DNA from: Neodiprion pinetum | Lineage: Eukaryota > Arthropoda > Insecta > Hymenoptera > Diprionidae | Direction of reading: 5' to 3' | Length of the DNA: 64,000 nt | Assembly: GCF_021155775.2 (NCBI RefSeq) | Contig: NC_060234.1 | Span: forward strand, 9,124,283 to 9,188,282 | In this document: one piece after another, positions 62,066-64,000 of the stretch | How positions within the stretch are numbered: position 1 is the first letter of the stretch | How the letters are laid out: every line of letters starts with the position of its first letter | Translations under genes and position numbers: made by a program | The notes under the pieces: model-generated | Databases searched by the model: none | Told to the model about the DNA's origin: nothing | What the model saw: only the letters and a program-made list of their open reading frames with translations

Positions 62066-62256
62066 TGTTTCATTTTTTTTCCGTTGTTTTAAAAAATTAC
62101 AAATACAGCCATGTGCATCAGAGTTGTAAAAAAAATTTTTCTCTATTGATTATTGAATTTTAAAATACTTTACCCCAAAAATTTTTTTTTACAACTCTGA
62201 TGCACATGGCTGAATTTGTAATTTTTTAAAGCAACGAAAAAAAAATTAAAAGAAAA
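62066..62256. repeat. Large palindrome with ~75-bp arms
   Basis: Arms 62066-62140 and 62177-62256 are inverted copies; the GC-containing core CAGCCATGTGCATCAGAGTTGT matches perfectly in inverse orientation. The spacer is about 36 bp, AT-rich. It could form a cruciform or a long hairpin RNA. Confidence 0.85.
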
Positions 62257-62494
62257 TATAAATTTTTTTATCACAAATTGTTTACAAAATAAACAATGAA
62301 AATTCAAATAGAAAAAAAATTTATTTTCATAATTATATTAACAATTGTAAATGATGATTTTTATAAAAAAAATTATTTCTGAAGAAATAATTTAAATGGT
62401 GGATAAATGAAAAAAACAGTTTTCAACAATTGAATGATTTTTTTGAGAAAAAATTTTTTTTTTTTTAAATTATTATTTCACTAAGACAATAAAA

Positions 62495-62708
62495 TGACCA
62501 AAAAAAATTTTTCAAAAATATCCAACTTGTCTATTTGTTTATAATAAATTTTTAAACAATACACGTTAAAAAATTTTTAGCCAAGCTAATAAACGCAACA
62601 TATTAATCTAAAAACAACCAAAATTCAAGATTTATGAAAAAAAATTTTTTTCATAACATTAGCCGGATTGTTCCATTTTTGATAACTTTGAAAAATCATT
62701 ATAAACAA
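62495..62708. other. AT-rich spacer
   Basis: About 210 bp of A/T-rich DNA between the inverted-repeat element and an LTR. No motif recognised. Confidence 0.5.
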
Positions 62709-64000
62709 TGTGACGTGGTATTTCGTACCCCGTCACTTTGTTTAATTATCGCATTCCCCTAGGTGCAGATATCGCTAAAAATAACGAAAGCAGGTCTGAG
62801 GCCAATACTCCGAAAATGAACGACTAATTATCTTTAAGTTGAATTCTCTTTACTAAGCTAATTGTATGCTATTTTCTAATTCTGTAACGCTCCACGAGAA
62901 CCATCTGCGAGACCTTCGCGTCAAGATACCAGGACACTGCCTGACAGGGGTCACGTACCAGCTCAACATCGACCACCACCGACTACAGACGAACGAATAC
63001 CGCTGAAACCACTCCCGATGGATGCCTATCTAGTTGTCGAACAGGGTCGTGCGTGATGCACAAACAGTACCTCCGACTATTTAAGACTTATCGGCCAGGG
63101 GCCGAACCACGAACGAATGCTTCTGCCGCTCGGATGCATCGTCAGGCGGCGTACAGGGCTGTGCGTCAAAAACACAAAAAAGCTTCCCGTCGACGATACT
63201 TATCAGCCTGGAGCTGAACCGACCATGACACCTACTAAGTCGTTGACTATCAAATAGAGGACGATTTTCTCTTCACGAACCGTCCTATCGAAGGACTGCG
63301 GCGTGGAATAGGCTAATGATATGCTGACCACGTGGATCTGGTGGATCTAGTGTGGGGATCCGGGTTGAGGGCCATCACCACCAGACCGTTCCGGCATGAG
63401 GGCTTTGATGAGCGAGGGCCGGGATGCAGCGCCGACGAAATAGCTACAACGGGGAGTACCAGTAAAGCAAGGAGTGAGTTACAGTCGGTCGCAAGTCCAA
63501 AGGACCGGTGACGTAATATTGCCGCACACCTCAATATCGCTACACTTGAGCAGTACGACCCCCCCCTCTCACCAACGATACCGCACAGCTGAGGGAAAAC
63601 ATCTCTGACCACCTTCCGACGTCCCGATACCTCGATACCTGTCGTCGAGGGAGAAGAAAAACAAGCGGCGAGGGATTATCGCCGCCTATCCGCAGACCAG
63701 ACCTACGCGACCTGCTGGTCCAATTAGAATACCGCAAATTTGAGGTAGAATCACGTGACAGCAGCTCGACGAAAATCAGGATCATCGCTCATCTCGTCAC
63801 TCTACGTTCAGTTTTTGACTAACCAAGACGTGCTATCGTGATCTTCAGTGCCATTATCGCTATCTATCGATTTAGTTCTCGCTATTGTACCGCATTCTCT
63901 AGTACCTGCTATATCTTTTTTTACGTAAGTGAGGTTCCTTTTCTATTTTGTGAAGCCACGAGATTACTTGCAATATATCGTACCTCTGCCTTTATCTCTT
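62709..64000 (+). mobile_element. LTR of Gypsy family D, running off the window
   Basis: Starts TGTGACGTGG, like the LTR of copy C, with a hairpin at the tip (62710-62736). From 63876 it matches the fragment at 10616 downward. About 63040-63240 contains a loose duplication (ACAGGG.CGTGCGT and ACTTATC.GCC..G..GAACC, ~108 bp apart). Short open frames on both strands show no known motif, so I call no gene. Confidence 0.55.

Larger units (their letters stand above)
60139..62494. mobile_element. DNA transposon with long inverted repeats, AT-hook and OTU frames
   Basis: The left arm (60139-60299, starting TTATTGTCTTGGTG) is inverted at the right (62281-62494, ending CACTAAGACAATAA). Shared blocks include CATTTATCCACCATTTAAATTATTT and GAATTTTCATTGTTTATTTT. 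The right arm has about 60 bp extra. Between them lie two minus-strand frames and a second large palindrome. Element X is attached exactly at the left end, so no target duplication can be read. Superfamily unknown. Confidence 0.65.

Overview
The window looks like transposon-rich, probably heterochromatic nuclear DNA of an insect. The order is not proven; the lack of CpG depletion made me think of Hymenoptera, but that is a weak guess. I found no tRNA, rRNA or complete ordinary host gene. Nearly everything is a nested stack of retroelements: several degenerate Ty3/Gypsy elements, two env-bearing (errantivirus-like) retroelements, one Jockey-like LINE, and several short DNA transposons.

Layout. 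1-8945: Gypsy family E, as a long LTR plus RNase H/integrase remnant on the minus strand (E1, 1-3586), joined head to head, exactly at a primer binding site, to a plus-strand copy (E2, 3587-8945). E2 has frameshifts, and its RNase H is split by an unidentified 0.8 kb coding fragment. 9132-10616: remnant of a long LTR of family D, which reappears at the right edge (62709-64000). 10617-17586: minus-strand Gypsy with a SAP-like Gag (copy A), including a 2.9 kb LTR. 17917-18360: solo LTR with a 4-bp target duplication. 18365-20269: unassigned. 20270-31432: copy B of the SAP-Gag Gypsy, split by a plus-strand LINE (25190-29613). 31433-35264: unassigned AT-rich DNA. 35265-53094: copy C on the plus strand. 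Its LTR holds a 0.9 kb inverted-repeat transposon and a 1.9 kb insert with part of a C2H2 zinc-finger gene; its gag holds a hAT-type MITE and a young, nearly complete errantivirus (42287-51878). 53930-60138: a second env-bearing element, whose integrase is preceded by two macrodomains. 60139-62494: an inverted-repeat element encoding AT-hook and OTU-like proteins.

How the parts work together. In the Gypsy families Gag binds and packages RNA, and protease/RT/RNase H are reached by a -1 frameshift. A GGGAAAC heptamer sits at the same place, just after the second zinc knuckle, in two different families. The errantivirus has LTRs, a putative tRNA-Arg primer site, gag, protease, RT-RNase H-integrase and a fusion-type env. 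The two env frames lack their own signal peptides and begin at similar splice acceptors. The most unusual genes are the TARG1/OARD1-like macrodomains fused to the integrase of the 54-60 kb element: they suggest a retroelement that removes or reads ADP-ribose. Family assignments come from motifs read by eye; no search was run.
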